Assembly: GCF_000003605.2 (NCBI RefSeq)
Contig: NW_003109082.1
Location: 102,675-166,674, forward strand
Length of the DNA: 64,000 bases
From: Saccoglossus kowalevskii
Taxonomy: Eukaryota; Hemichordata; Enteropneusta; Harrimaniidae
Direction: 5' to 3'
The notes under the pieces were generated by a model. The model was given only the letters and a program-made list of their open reading frames with translations, ran no database searches and was not told the origin of the DNA. The translations under genes were made by a program, and so were the position numbers. Shown here one piece after another: positions 23,901-38,900 of this stretch (the first letter of the stretch is position 1; the number at the start of each line of letters is the position of its first letter).

Positions 23901-26900
23901 ATGAAATTTCACAATTTTCACAACGGCAATTTCATGATTTTTATAAAAAATATGAAAAGTTGGTTGTGTAAAATTAATGCAGTTTACTGTATTTTTTAAA
24001 ATGAAATTAACAAATGGTGGCATCTGATATGCATTGAGTACCTTTTTTGTTCCTTTTCATTTTTATTGTGAATATTTTTAAAATCACAAATAATAGTAAA
24101 CTGTACAAGTTAGTAAAAACATTTTTTAATGTAAATAACATTGGACGTAATACTGTAAAACATGTCTTTTTCGCGAGCATGTCTTTTTCACGAATTTAGC
24201 GAGAGAACTGACTTGCTAATTCAAGATGTCGCTAATGACTTAATTATCAGTTCAAAATGGCCGCCAAACAAACAAATCAGCAATGACAAGAGAGATTCGC
24301 TAAATCAACATTTCGCTATTACGTCATTTTACCACAATTCGCTAAAATTGCATGCCGCTTTTTTAACATGTTTTTGCTGACCTAAGCTACTTATGTAGTA
24401 AAGCCTAATATTCCCCCTCCCTCAGCTGTTGACAGTCTGCTATGTTGCCATGGTAACTGATATTCCTACATTGTTGTCATGTCATGCATGTATGGCTGAT
24501 AGCTGCGATGAAACACTGGCACCATATGATTACCTATTTCATTTATTATTTACCTTTTTAACACTGATAATTCTGCATAATAATATCTGATTTGCATAAT
24601 TAAATTGTCACCATAGTGGAAAGCATGCAATAATCCGCTGATTAATCAATGTCAAAATTTGTCCTACCAAAATTTGGTGCAAAACTTATGTACATGTATT
24701 ATATATTTTTCTTTACAGTAATTTTAAACTAAATGAACTTAAGTTTCCACAGCCCATAGCTTTTGATTAACATTTTTGAAAAAAAATATATAAAGTTATG
24801 TGAATCAATTGATAAAAAATGAGTTGACTTAGACACTCAAACAGATGCAGTATTCAGAATAATCACAACTGCATATATTGTTATCTTAATATTTGTAACT
24901 TATTATATTGATATTATGCTATCTACAGGTGAATATATAAAGACGTTGTACATTCTGTTAGTTAGGTTAGTTTTAATTTGATTTGTGTGTTTATTCAATT
25001 TGCAGGGATTATGGAGTGAGTAGACAAGCAAGATATAACTGTATATGAGTCAGCCAGATTACGTTAGTAAGCTAGAGTTCTGTTATTATGGAGTGAGTAG
25101 ACAAGCAAGATATAACTGTATATGAGTCAGCCAGATTACGTTAGTAAGCTAGAGATCTGTTATTATTGAGTGAGTAGACAAGCAAGGTATAACTGTATTT
25201 GAGTCAGCCAGATTACGTTAGTAAGCTAGAGTTCAGTTAGTTTAAAATATCAGGGATTAGGTTGTTGAGTTATGGATCGTACACATGACGCATGTTCCAA
25301 TTTAACTGTATCGACCTTACTGGCACCACCATGTGGTGAAACAGTGTTCAGTTTGTATCTTTGTACATGGTGTAATGTTTGTAATATATACAGTATAGTT
25401 GTGGTAGACTTGCATACAGTCCCTTGTTTATTTTGTGTGGTCATGTGATATGTAAATTTTTGAAAAAAACAACAAATAAACAAGGGACCGTATGCAAGTC
25501 TATAGTTGTGGATGCAACAAGTATAATTGATTGATTTATTTGCAATTTTAATTCATTACTGATTTTATTGTAATCTATTGATTTGCACATTTGACTGATT
25601 GATTTACATATGTAATCAATTGATTTGTATTTGTAATTAATTTGCATATATAATTAATTGATTTGCATAAAAATTGATTTGTCCTTGATTTGTTTATAAG
25701 ATTGATTTGTTTGCATTTTAGTGTGGTTGATTACATTATGTAATTAATTAATTTGCATATATGATTGATTGTTTTACATATGTAATTGATTAGTTTGCAT
25801 ATGCACAGACATGATTTGCATAAAAATGAATACCTGGTAACATTTTCACATTGGTTTCAGGAGCTTACCTTTTAATCTATTTTTGATGTTTAACAAAAAA
25901 TTATCTAATTTCTCAAGCTCTGTATATATAATGATATACTGCTTGTCATTGTGTAATTCAACAAAATGATGTTCAATATTAATCTAATTATTTACATTAT
26001 TTAAAGACGTGTTGCTACTACCTGACCCAATGTCAACAGTGTTTCCTGCTGACACAAGTACCCATCGACTTGAAATTTTGATAGTAGATGATGCGTTTCT
26101 GCACATTGGAGCAGAGTTCCAGATTCAGTTGACGTCAGCGGTATTACTTGGTGTGGAAACGATCATACCGACAGTCAGCCCTAGATTAGGGGATAAAAAC
26201 ATGGTTCTTCTGACTGTCACAAATGATTTTGCAAATGGTGAGATTGGATTCAATGAAGCTAACTTACAAAGAGTGGTTAACGAACCACCAGGATTTGTAC
26301 CACTAGAGGTAAGGCTGACATTTAACTATTTCTTTGACTTCGGTTTGTAAGTTTGTGATAATAAAGAGTGAATGTGAGAGAAATCCTGACTGGATCTAAT
26401 CTTAAGTTAAGACAATGTGAAAACCGGTACTGGTAGCATTGCCTGATTTGCATGGTTTCGCTGGAGTTGACTATCCAGGACCGTGCCTGATTATATTAAG
26501 AAAATTTGTATTTGACCTTGGTTAAATTGAATGATTTGATGGGCACCAAGGAACTGTGTTCCTGTAACAACTCAGATCACTCAGATCAGCTTAACATACA
26601 ACTTCTCGTTTGATCTCCTATGGAAACACATCGCCACACATGATTTTGTGTTCCATTTACCACATCACATCAGAGCACACACCATTGTGTTTGATTTCGT
26701 CAACAAAGCTTAACACACAACTTTTCGTTTGAAAATGTATTGGTAGCGATTCAGTCAAGTTTTGTTCATGATAATTATTTCTTAAAAACGATGAAAAAAA
26801 CAAACAGCCAAAAGCTGTTTAAATTATCAAAAGAAAGTCCTAGAATAAACTAAAATAAGTTTGGGTAGTATATTATTTTATCTCATCCCTGGTCTTCTCT

Positions 26901-29900
26901 ATTGCTTTCAACATTTCTACCAATTCTTTTGCTACATTGCACTTTTCTCATTTCTGCAACCCTCATCTTGGTTATCTGTTTTAAAATACCAACTCACCTA
27001 ATGTTTCCATGGTTACATATATTTGCTCATCCCTGCATCTTCTGTAATGTAAAGTTACCATTGAAATTCAGCATTGCATCTTGACCTGTGTTGTTTCTGT
27101 TGTGTAATAATATTCTGGTGCTTATATGTACAGGTTGTTCTTCCCCTGAGCAGAGAAGGGATATCTGGAGATGCAACCGTGTATTGGCATTCTACAGGGA
27201 CGCCTCAAGACATTGAACCATTAAACGGAACAGTTTACTTTCCAGCAGGTAAGAAAGCTTCGTAAACTGAATGTCACAAAATATTATATTTTGTGGTGAA
27301 TAGAAATCAGTGGGACACCACGCTAACACTGGCTTTCCCTTCACATCAGGTAAACAATATTGGCAAAAATGCTTTTGCCTTGTTTGTCAACAAAAGCAGG
27401 CTAGCCCCAAAAGCATTAATAATACTCAATACATAATTTCTGCCACAGAGGGCGCATGTCACAAAAGTAGCAAGCAGTCATCCAAATCAAAACTACGATA
27501 AATATAAAGAAAAATAATAAGAATAACTGAACACTAAAAGACTTGACATCATTCAGTACTGAAGTGTTTGGTTTCTAAATTACTTTAGTTTTTTATCGTT
27601 TCTCAGGAAGAGGGAATGGAAAAGTGTTTTGGGTTGGACATGTTTATTTAAAACTCAAAATTAGTTTTTATAATTAATAATACAAGCTTTCCATATTTAC
27701 GGTGTTGAGATAAGGTTAAGGTTTTCAAAATAATGGATATTTTATCAGAATCACAAAGATATTAGCACATGTCAGAGAATGCTCATGGGAACTGGTTAAA
27801 ATCTCTGAATTTTCTCTATAATTTAAGTTGAAAAATTTCAAAAACTTTGTAAGGATTGTTTCTAGCATTGAACTGCATCTTACTAACCCTCATACACCCT
27901 CAGTGTTGTGTATTCAGTTTAATCAGCACACATGGAACTTTCAGAGAAATGGATCTATGTGCATATCTTTATCTATTTATATATTCCTCATCAATTTGGA
28001 TAATCCACAAGTTGAAATAGCATTTGTGAATGGGGTGTTGTTCTTACAGTGACAATCACCAATTAACTCTTTTATTCTATTCATAGGTGTTTCGTCTGCT
28101 TCGCTGTCGGTACATGTCGTGGTTGATGACATTCCTGAGACTGATGAAACAGTAATTATTACTCTAGATAACATTGAACCTTCCAGTCAACGACTTAGAT
28201 CTGGTTTTGAAACTGCTGAGATCACAATCCTGGAGAATGATAATCCTGGTGGTGTGTTTGAGTTCTCCTCTGTGACATCTGGTCCATACACCGTGCAGGA
28301 AGCCGGACAACCCATACAGATTAGTGTGGTTAGAACTGGTGGCAACCTGGTTGAAAGAAGCGTTATGTACTGGGTGGTTAACGGCGCTGATGAATTTCTC
28401 GGCGTACCTGAGGTGCTTGTGTTCCAACCTGGCGAGAGTGTCAAGAATTTCACTTTGGTTGCCGCTCCAGATGGAGTGCCAGAGCTTGAAGAGATGTTCC
28501 AGTTGAAGTTATCCAGTCATGGTACTCCAGCTAGCAACGTAGGCGGACACAATAGCATAACAATCTTTGTTGAAGTAAATGACGATCCAAACGGAGTGTT
28601 CCAGTTTGTAGAGAACCCAATGATCCGTAATCTGGATGAGAGTAAAGACAGTACCATACAGACAGCAACGTTCGCTGTTGTAAGAGCCATGGGAAATTTC
28701 TATGAGGCCAATGTGTCCTGGGAGCTTACTCCAATCGGTGGACAATTTGACGTTTTGCCGACATCAGGAGTACTTCACTACGCTGATGGTCAAAACATGA
28801 ATGTCATTGAGTTAACTGCTTTGGATGATGAGGTGTGTACATTGGTTAGTCCTTGACTTGCTAGATAGTTTCTGATTGGCTACAATATATTAGCAACTAA
28901 CCATCCAGCCAATCAGAAGAGATCTTGCTTGTTCACAGGATCTGTCAACGAATCAAATTCTCTCTTCTTTAAGAATAAAGCATTAATGCACATTGTTGTC
29001 TCATAAATTAATGTACCTAAGGCTCTAAACATTTCTACTTTGTATTTCAACTGGAAACAATCAAACAAAATCAAATGCATTCTTGTTGAAGAATAAAACC
29101 TAAACTCAATTGATAATTACATTAAATGTATGATAACATTTGCAGTGTGATTTAAAGCAACACTGTGCACAGAAAGAGCTCACATAACATTGTATGTTCA
29201 CATACTGATAGAAGCCAGTTGTTAGAGATCTGCTAAAAGCCAGTTTACAAATTTGTAAATCATACAGTTGTCAAAACTGTCAATAAAGGTTATTTTGTGA
29301 TGACAGTTACATTACGTTACGTTTATGAGTAATGTTTATTTTTGAACTGGCCATACTGCATAATGCTTGGATGACCAATTAGAGATCAGAAGAACAATAA
29401 CAGTACAGTAGAATTCATACACGTGCAGTTCTGATGACTTTGTCTCTTTAATGCACTGGGTTTTTAAATTCACTTTTAAATTTTTTAAATTTGTCAGTGA
29501 AACAATAAGTTTCAAAAATCACAAAAAATTACAGTGAATAATTAATTAACACATTAACAATACTCGATTGATGTCTACAATGCTCTTAAGATGAAGTCTC
29601 TATTGTAAAAACAAACATTTCATGTGTTTTGTTTCAGGTGCCAGAACAACCAGAGACATTTAATATTACATTGAGTAATCCCACTGGTGGAGCCAGACTA
29701 GGCCATCCCATAATAGCTACATTGAATATTAACAATAATGACGATCCAATCTTTTTTGAAGGTACTGTACATTCACACAGTTATGACTACTTTCTTTAGA
29801 AACTCTGTTATTCTTGTGTAACTAAGTTTTGTAGTAATACACAAAATGTACTTGTATTTAGTTCAAGAATTCAAATGAAATAAAACCAGCATCGATGTAA

Positions 29901-32900
29901 GTAGTGTTGAAATGAGAAAAAATCAAATCCAAAGTATTGTATCACTGTAACATTTTTCAGAATACATATATATTCATGAATCGGTCAGCCCTAACAAAAC
30001 TACATATAAGTACCCCTACCTTACAGATAGAAATTGGGTAGTACAAACATATTGACATTAATCATAGAAAATGCAAAGTCTGTGATCTTGATGAAGTAGT
30101 AGTAGTAGTAGTCCAGAGTTTTAAATCCGGTTTGGTCCCTGAAGACGAGGGTGGCCGGATTCACCTTAAACTCGTGGCAATTGCTCTTACCCCCTCCCTC
30201 CACTTTGCACGATTTAAAGCATCCCTCATCCTCATCCCAACCTACCCACTCTCCTCCTCCACTTGCATCTTCCACGTCTTCTTTGGCCTTCCCCTTTTCC
30301 TTGGACCGCTCAGTAGAATTAGAAGACGCGAAACACTTTCTGCTAAAATGCAAACTGCACCAAGAGGAGAGGATTAAACTGTTCACTGAACATAACTTAT
30401 CCTCAGCTGGTGTAGCTGAGGAAGAAATCATGATAAAAATTCTCACCTCTACCGACAACAAAGAAATCACTGACTATGCAAAATACATTTTTAACTGCTT
30501 TAACCGCAGAGATATTACACTGAAAAAAACCACCAGCTGCCCCAAAATAATCACTAAATTTTACAGTTCTTGTATTTTTTTTTAACTTTTGTTCTGTTTT
30601 ACTTATTGATCTAATTTTTTAATTGTTTACCTTATTTTGTTACTTTTTTAGCTAGCTGTTGTTTAGTTAAACAACATTCTTTATTGTATTATTTTCAAGA
30701 TCTCAATAAGGATACGTAATCAATAAAGTTATTTACTTACTTACTTACATGTTTTTTATAATAATTGGATTCCCAGACTTAGTTGTGACATACAATGTAT
30801 CGTATCTACATTATTTGTTTGTTCTGTAATATTAATCTATGTGACGATCTGTTTTTAGAACCCATTGATATCATCGTATCGGAACCAGGTACGGCTGTCT
30901 TCACCGTTAAACGCAATGGTACAGCTGCGTCCTTTGCTACGGTCAAGTACCGCACCATCTCTGGAACGGCTCAGGGCAGTCAAGACTATCCCAACATCAT
31001 CGGATATTTAGAATTCCCAATTGGAATAACTACACAGACTTTCAGCATTAATATCTATGAAGATGACATACCAGAGACTGATGAACAGTTCACAGTGGAA
31101 TTGTATGAACCTATTGGTAAGATAAGATTGCACTACCTCATCTAAATAATATCTCTTGTAGTCATGGCAACAAAAGATGATGAAAGATGAACACAATTTT
31201 TGTGTTGTCGTGCACTTGTTTATGTTTTAATTATTATGATAATACATTTGTATGAATGTATTTAAGTCATACATTAAAGGAAATGAGCTACATGAGTTTT
31301 TCACATATATCTTTTTAATTTATGTTGTACTATGCCAAAATTACATTTGTGGTAAAAAATGCATAGCATAAATTTATAATAATCAGGGAAAATTCATTTT
31401 CCTCCTGCCTAGGTGCTGTTTCAATATCATATCATGAACCTCTGCAGTCAATTTGACCCAGTATTGCATAGATTTAATAATCTAAAAAAATCAGCTTATG
31501 AACATTCAAAGCAACCAATTTCCTACCTTATATTCCCAGTTCTTTGTCCAAATAATGTGCTCTCTTATTTTAAAATTTTTTGTTTCCCAATTGCTTTTCC
31601 CTGATTTATTTCCAAAGTGTAGTTGTACTGTGAAAAAAAATACTGTAAACCACTTAGATTTTGTGAAGACCAAATTTTGCATATTTTATGATTCAGGGAA
31701 AATAGTGATATTGTGGTCATTAAGATATGACTAAAGTCATTAAGACACGACTGGAGTCATTAAGACACGACTAGGGTCATTAAGACACGACTAGGGTCAT
31801 TAAGACACGACTAACTCATTAAGGCATGGCTGGGATTATTCAGAAATCACAGATAATGTGTCTCTGTGAATGCTTTTAAATTATCAAACCATGGAATTTG
31901 TTTGCGGCATAAAATATAACGGTTTACATTATTCAGTTTTAACCCATCCGTATAACCCCTCTTATAATATCCACCTATGCAATTAAAAATAACTTCTTTT
32001 AATCATTCTATATCTTATATTTCTCTAATTTACTAACATTCACATACAGGATACTATGATAGATTCAGTGAGTATTTATTGTACAGCTAACAACACTGCA
32101 AGAAGTTTACTTCTGTCTTTGCATGTCTCTGTTCCTTCCATTATGTGCATCATTATTTGTCATTGAATTGTAGATACAAGTACTGTAAACATGTCTTCAA
32201 CTTTTGAATACCAGAGTTAACTTTTGTCAACTTTCACAGATATTAATATTTTTTGTTTAAAAAAAGTCCATATTTTTTTCATAATTTGGAACGGAAAATT
32301 AACAAAGAAATTAAAGAAAAATACATAAAATGTTGAAATTAAATAAAAATATGTCAAATTTTAGCAGAAAAATTGTGGCATTCAAAGGATGAAGCTAGCA
32401 TGTTACTTAGCAACCGGTGACTCAGCTAACATATATATTTTACTAACTCAAAATACTGCTTTATAGTTCAGTAAAAAAATCTGTTTTCATTCTGAGAGTC
32501 TTTGCTCATAAAATTAAGATGCTAATTTATGCATTTATGGCCCAATTTGCTACACTGGTATTTAGCTATTCCAAAGTATCCTACCTTTATGAGTGTAGAT
32601 TCTGTGCACATATAAGAAGATTTCAATCCGTGTTGTTGCTATATTATCTTGCAGCCTCAGGATTTACACTTCAGTCATGTTTTCCTGGAATAATTTATTA
32701 CCAGTACAATTTTTGGAAATTTTTAAATATGGAAAATAATATTTGGTATATGTTAATTTTGTATCACATGACTACCATCGATGATCTATCCGATGATCAT
32801 TGATTTTCAGTCATCTATTATACATGTACTTCATTTATTTAATCTGTTCTTTCACTGAGGGTATTTTTCTCATATACTAGTATCACCCTTCCATCTGATC

Positions 32901-35900
32901 TTGCACATGTAGGTATGTGTGTAGTAAGAGTTACTAGATCTTTACTTACTATTTGCACTAATGAGATTCAAATGTAATGTTTCCATGGTTACATATATTA
33001 TCGTGTTTATATTATTCTAGTTGTCATTTGTATTTGTAGATGCTATGTATGGTTGCATGTTTAGCTTTGACAATTGGTGTTTGTATATTAGCTTGATTTA
33101 GGTGTAGCTATTTTCACTTAAATGTAGAATAGCATCAACTTATTATACCGTATATAAACCTGTTGCTTCATCTGACCCAAATCATGAATCTGTCCAACAA
33201 ACTCTGTAAGTCACTCAACTAGTTATGGTAAAAGTCAAATATAAGTAAGGCAAAAAAAACAACAACTTGTGTTGCCCTTAAGTCGGAAAATTGGGTCGGT
33301 CGGTCAGATTTTTTATTTTTTTTTTAAACTTGTGAAAACTAAGGGTATCATAAATAGCCGAGGTATATGGGGAAAAAAAAACGCGACCCGCTATTTAATA
33401 TTTTTCGGTCTGTCGCTGAGGGCAACAAAACAATTTTTTTCAACCAAGATCACAGTAAAGTCACATGACAGTCAAATCATTATTGTTTTATCTCCTTAAG
33501 TGATTGAACTTTGATACAATAACAAATTCCTTCTCATTATTCGATAGTTTGATGGAATCTGAAATAAATTTTTATGAAAATCTCTATTGACATTGTCAGA
33601 AGAAACACAGTGAAAATTGCCCTGCTACAAAATTTACAATTCATCTTGACTCGCAAAATTCATAACTAACATTTATGAAATTTAATTTTAATTCACCAGC
33701 AAAAAAGTATGTGACTCATTCATCATGCTCTTGAAATGATTAAATGTTCTCAATTTCACTTTCAGGGGATATTGTTGTGTATGGTGCACCCATAGCAACA
33801 GTTACCATAGAAGCAAATGATGATCCTAATGGAATCTTCAGTTTCGAGCCTCCTTTGTTGTTATCTGCTCCAACAGAAGGCATAAATGTTGACTTCATGT
33901 AAGTGACAGTAATACTGACTGCAATAAACGTTTTAAATCGTTTTTTATGTGACTGAAATCTTTTGTAATAATTTATCTTATAGTGGGATTACAATCACCT
34001 CTATATTTGTAGAAATTTTGTAGAAATTACAAAACAGTGTACCCCCACTAAAACTGACATTGCTTTTTCACTCATATCCTGTAATGCAATGTGACAGTGG
34101 CGTAATTTTAAAGGTGCATTCGACCTTGTCCTCGCCGCAGTCAGAAGAAAATATTTGAATATCAGGTGGAAAATAAGACTTCAGATTCAACTGTCACATC
34201 AAATTCTTATTTACTGAAATATTTTGTATATTGTGCATTGTAACAGGATTCAGAGAGAGCGTGGAATGTTTGGCGTTGTTCAAGTTTACTGGCAGGTCTA
34301 TTATAACAACACAGGCTTCGCAATACCAGATGGTTTGGAATTCACAAGGACATCAGGGTTAGTTGAATTTGCCAACTTGCAGACAAAGAAGGAACTCAGT
34401 CTGGAAGTAGCTGCTGATGGGATTCCAGAATTCCAAGAGGTCTTCTCCGTCAAGCTGGTCTATATATCAGGTATGGTACCAGAATAAAATGTTGGCCCTT
34501 GTGTATTTGGTAGGGTGCCAGACTGATTTACATATAATGGATACTGTATTGTCTCTGAATACCAGAAATGTTGTATTGTATTCAGTATCTGCTTGGTATG
34601 GAATAAGAACAACCGATATATCTGAATGTATCACATGTGTTTCATTTTGTTTTATTGAATTACTTAATCTTGAGAACTCGCATGGACTATGTAATGCAAT
34701 TACTCAAAATGATGGGTGGATCTTAAATGACTGTTATTATAAACTCATAAACAATAACGATTGAGTTAAAATGAATCTGTTTTTAGGAGGCGGACCACCT
34801 GGTCCTGGTGGAGAACTCTCAACTACTGGAGATTTGGAGGTTATCTTGGTAGTAGAAGAAAATGATGATCCATATGGTCTCTTCATATTTCCATCTGGAT
34901 CAAAAGAAAGACATGTGGCTGAAGACTACTATCAAGGACACGAATATTCAACACATACTCTGTTTATATTACAACGAAACAAAGGGGCCACAGGCATGGC
35001 CCAGGTAACATAAACCTAGCTACTATAGGTTTGGCTACAAAATATTGTGTCCTGGTAAACTTACTGTGTGGATATCACCCATACAGTTATCATGTGCTAA
35101 TCTGCTGATTGGGTTTTTGTATGACAGAAACGATTGACAACCAATCTCGTCACTATATGCTCAATATAAATTCCATGAGCTTGGCAAATGCTTAAAAAGT
35201 CTGCTTTCCGCTATGGAATGGCTGTTCGATCACAGAATGCAAACATGTACATTATGACAATGCATCTGGTTTAATTGACAAACGGGATACAGAATATTAA
35301 CGTAAAATCCAATATTGCTTTTTAAAATCCCAGTCATTTCAGAGGAATGATAGCATTGGTAGATAAAACAGTCATCTCTGTGAATCTTGAAGCAACCATT
35401 CTAATCTCTGTATCATCACCCTGGTTATTGGATAATAATTTCTCTTCTTCCTGTCACAGCACTTTCAAAATGACTGAAACTTTAACTAATGGTTGATTAT
35501 CAGTTTTTCTGATGAGAACTTAATATTTCTTCAATTGTCTATTTGATAATTAGGTATTATGGGAGTTATTTACCGATGCCACCTCAGGAACAATGCCATC
35601 TTTGAAAGATTTGATATTTCTCAGTTCCTATGAGACTGGGTACAGTGTAGAAGAGATGCCAGACAAGAGAAGACCTCACACAGGCACCATGGTGCTTTCA
35701 TTCAATGGTTCAACAGGTGAGTTAATATTTGTTCATACAACTTGCTTTAGTGATGTTATCGATATATTGGTAGGAACCTTATTTAGTCACATCTTTTCAT
35801 TCAGATTCATTTAGTAAAATTTATTGCTAAGATAAGTTATTGAGTGCCCTCATGCTGTAATAATTGTTATACCATTCTTGAATTCTCCAATGAGAATTCT

Positions 35901-38900
35901 AGATTTCCCTGTCGTTGTGAGTCGTAACTTGGTTATGGTTCGGTATATGAGATATCAAAGTACCAACAATCTTAAATATGCAACAAATTAAGTTATGCGT
36001 ACTCACAACAATTTAATTCAATTTGATCTAATTCGTGCAAGCCGTGGTACCTGTTAGTTAAAAACTTGATGATTATGAAACGTAAATCACTCATGCACTT
36101 GCTTTAATATAAGCCGCAACAGTCACATGACCATGATTTAAAAGTATGTATATTTCCCTTTAAAATGAAAAAAAAATATTTTTCTAAATTGTGATTTATT
36201 CTTCCTATTATTAGAAATGTATTGTTTTAGTTATTCATCTCTGATAACAAATATTGCTCATTTCGCGTAATTGTTTTTTGTTTGTTTCCTAGATGCATAT
36301 TTAACAGTTGCACCAGAGTACCAGCCAGACCCAGTTGACATAATGACAGGATTCGCCATAAGTGTCTGGATACAGCCAACATCGGAGTGTAATGGCTTTA
36401 TAGTTGCCAAGGCAACCAGTGATGCAGCTAAGACCTTTTATGGGTTAAAACTTTCATCTCTACCATTTACCTCGCTAGAGTTTAGATACGCATCTCATAT
36501 AAGCTCGGTGAGTGAACATAAACTTTATAGTAATACTCAGACAGTACGCCGTCCCATCGACCTCTGTTGTGCGTTGGTCGATACTTTCGCTGTACTGTCC
36601 TCGTGCATACTTTGAGGTATCCTCGTAATAACCTTGTTATTATACATCTTATCCTTCCAAGAATACATCATAGGAATGCCGAAATCCAAAAAATTTAGAA
36701 CAGAATTAGCGAACTTTGTGTGGAATCCCAAAAAACCCTGGTGGCAGCCATGTTTGTTTTTATTATTAGAGAACGTTTACGCATGTAATCATTCCATATT
36801 TGGATTTCGCAATTCCTTATATGGTAGGATAAAAATACCCCGTAAAATACCACAAAATTATGGCACGCTGTAACCTATGGCGTTACAGTGACAGATGTAT
36901 AATAATGTTCGATACTTTGAAATATTATTTGACCAGTGTGATATTATCTTTTCTCTTAAAGTGTTAATTTTCTTAAACTTCTATCTATGGAGTCAAGAAA
37001 CATACATATATTTGTCATCATGATTACCCAGGGTTCATTGCTTGTTCTCGCTCTAATTCAGTATATGATATAATTTAGTGATGTCAGTCACTGTAAACAA
37101 TTTAGGCTGAACAATCTGGCACTGTGATTTCATAAACAATAGAGGAATTAACTAGAAAACTGCATAACCTCTAGATTAAGTTTTGAAATAATCATTGTAT
37201 TGCATGGTCTTATTAAACATTGTAAAGCACTATTTCGACGGATCTTAATTTTTACTGGTAATTATTTATATTAACCTAAATACTGGCTGATTTATTTTAT
37301 TGCTCTGTATTTAACAATCTATTGAAAAATACATTTAACAATGGTGGCTATAATATTGACTAATAACAAAATGATGGCAAATATTTCAGCAATGAGCAAA
37401 TCGGTCAAAGTCTTTCAACTCTGGTCTTTGGGTCACAATGTGGGGTCAATAGGTTTGTCCTTGCCTAATTACGCTTCCAGTCCTTTATTTTAACCTGATC
37501 TTTTCTAGCTGCACATAATGAGTTGCAAGAATTTATTTTCAAAGTTTTCTAACAGTCCTGCATTGAAACCCAATTTGTGAAGGGATCTCTAATTTTCATA
37601 TTTTTTCTTATGTTTTAGTCTAACCATGTTGTCTCAATAAGTATTCCTAATATGCGTTTAGATGATGGCGATTGGCATCTTGTCATTCTTAACGTTAACA
37701 ATGGTATGGCAGAGATCTATATTGATGGAGAACCTGTTGCACCAATGTAAGTACTATGAAACCTCATGCACACCTTTTCTGTAAATTGCGCCCTCTATTG
37801 ATGAACTACTGTAGAATACTTTATTTTCGCTTGGAATTTATTTTCGCTATATTCGCTGAAGGGATGATTCCGTGAAAATAAAATCCAGTGAATATACTTT
37901 TTTCCCTATATTTCACATTCAATTAATCAAAAATCAGTGAAAATAAATTCCATAAAGAACGCCCAAAAAGCCTTTTCAGCGAAAATTAATTCCAGCGAAA
38001 ATAAAGTATTCCACAGTACTTCTATGATCTGAATTGGTGACACTTACGCATCAGTATCAATATCAATATCATCTGGAGTCACATCCATCAATGAAGATGA
38101 TAATTTTGAGAGATGATGAACGACTACACAACCAAACACTGGTCGATTTGATTGAGATTGTTTCCCCCGTATACATCACTGAAGCTGATGGAGATCAATA
38201 GGGAGCGTGATTTATAGGAATGGGATATTGAAGGAGATCCTGCATTATAAATGAAATCAAACATAAAAACAGGGCAAACAAAGTTTACAGCATTGTGCTG
38301 ATGTAAAAACATTGCCTGGGATTCAATGCGAAAGTATTTTGGTGATACTTCCAAGCTTAATAATTTGCTACAACTATGGTAAATTTTGATGAAGTAAGGG
38401 TATCTTAACTCTTTATCCCTCCTGACAGATCAGTATTTTGACATTTAACTATTTAAAAAAAGTTCAAAATCAAATTGTACTATTTTGGGACGTATGATTG
38501 ATGACATTTTTATGCATTACCGGGACGCTAGATCTTGTACATATTGTAATGTCATATTGTTGTATTGTAGGTATCTTGTAACACAACAAACAGAAGATGG
38601 GGAAGGTATATTATGGGTTGGATCTCATCCACCTGGTACATCACCGTATCAAGGACTTCTACAAGATTTAAGAATATACAGCCGAAAACTAGAGCTAAAG
38701 TAAGCATTTGCTCAGTTTTTTTCTCTCAGAACTCTCTTACTACGTCTAACATTTTACATTTGGAAGTTACATGAACCACATCATGGATACGCCAACCCTT
38801 AGAGCATCAAAACCAATTTTAGTCATCTTTCAACAAAATAAATCATAAATCAAAATCTGTAACCAATGGGAGTTTATATTCATCTGGTCCAAAATGTTTA

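Noticed and set aside
25011-25241. Tandem 77-bp repeats considered as a CRISPR-like array
   Set aside because: Units are contiguous with no unique spacers, and this is an animal genome; it is an ordinary minisatellite.
30021-30470. 149-codon minus-strand frame as a host gene
   Set aside because: Its middle matches the C-terminal style of LINE proteins and it crosses the junction of two LINE tails.
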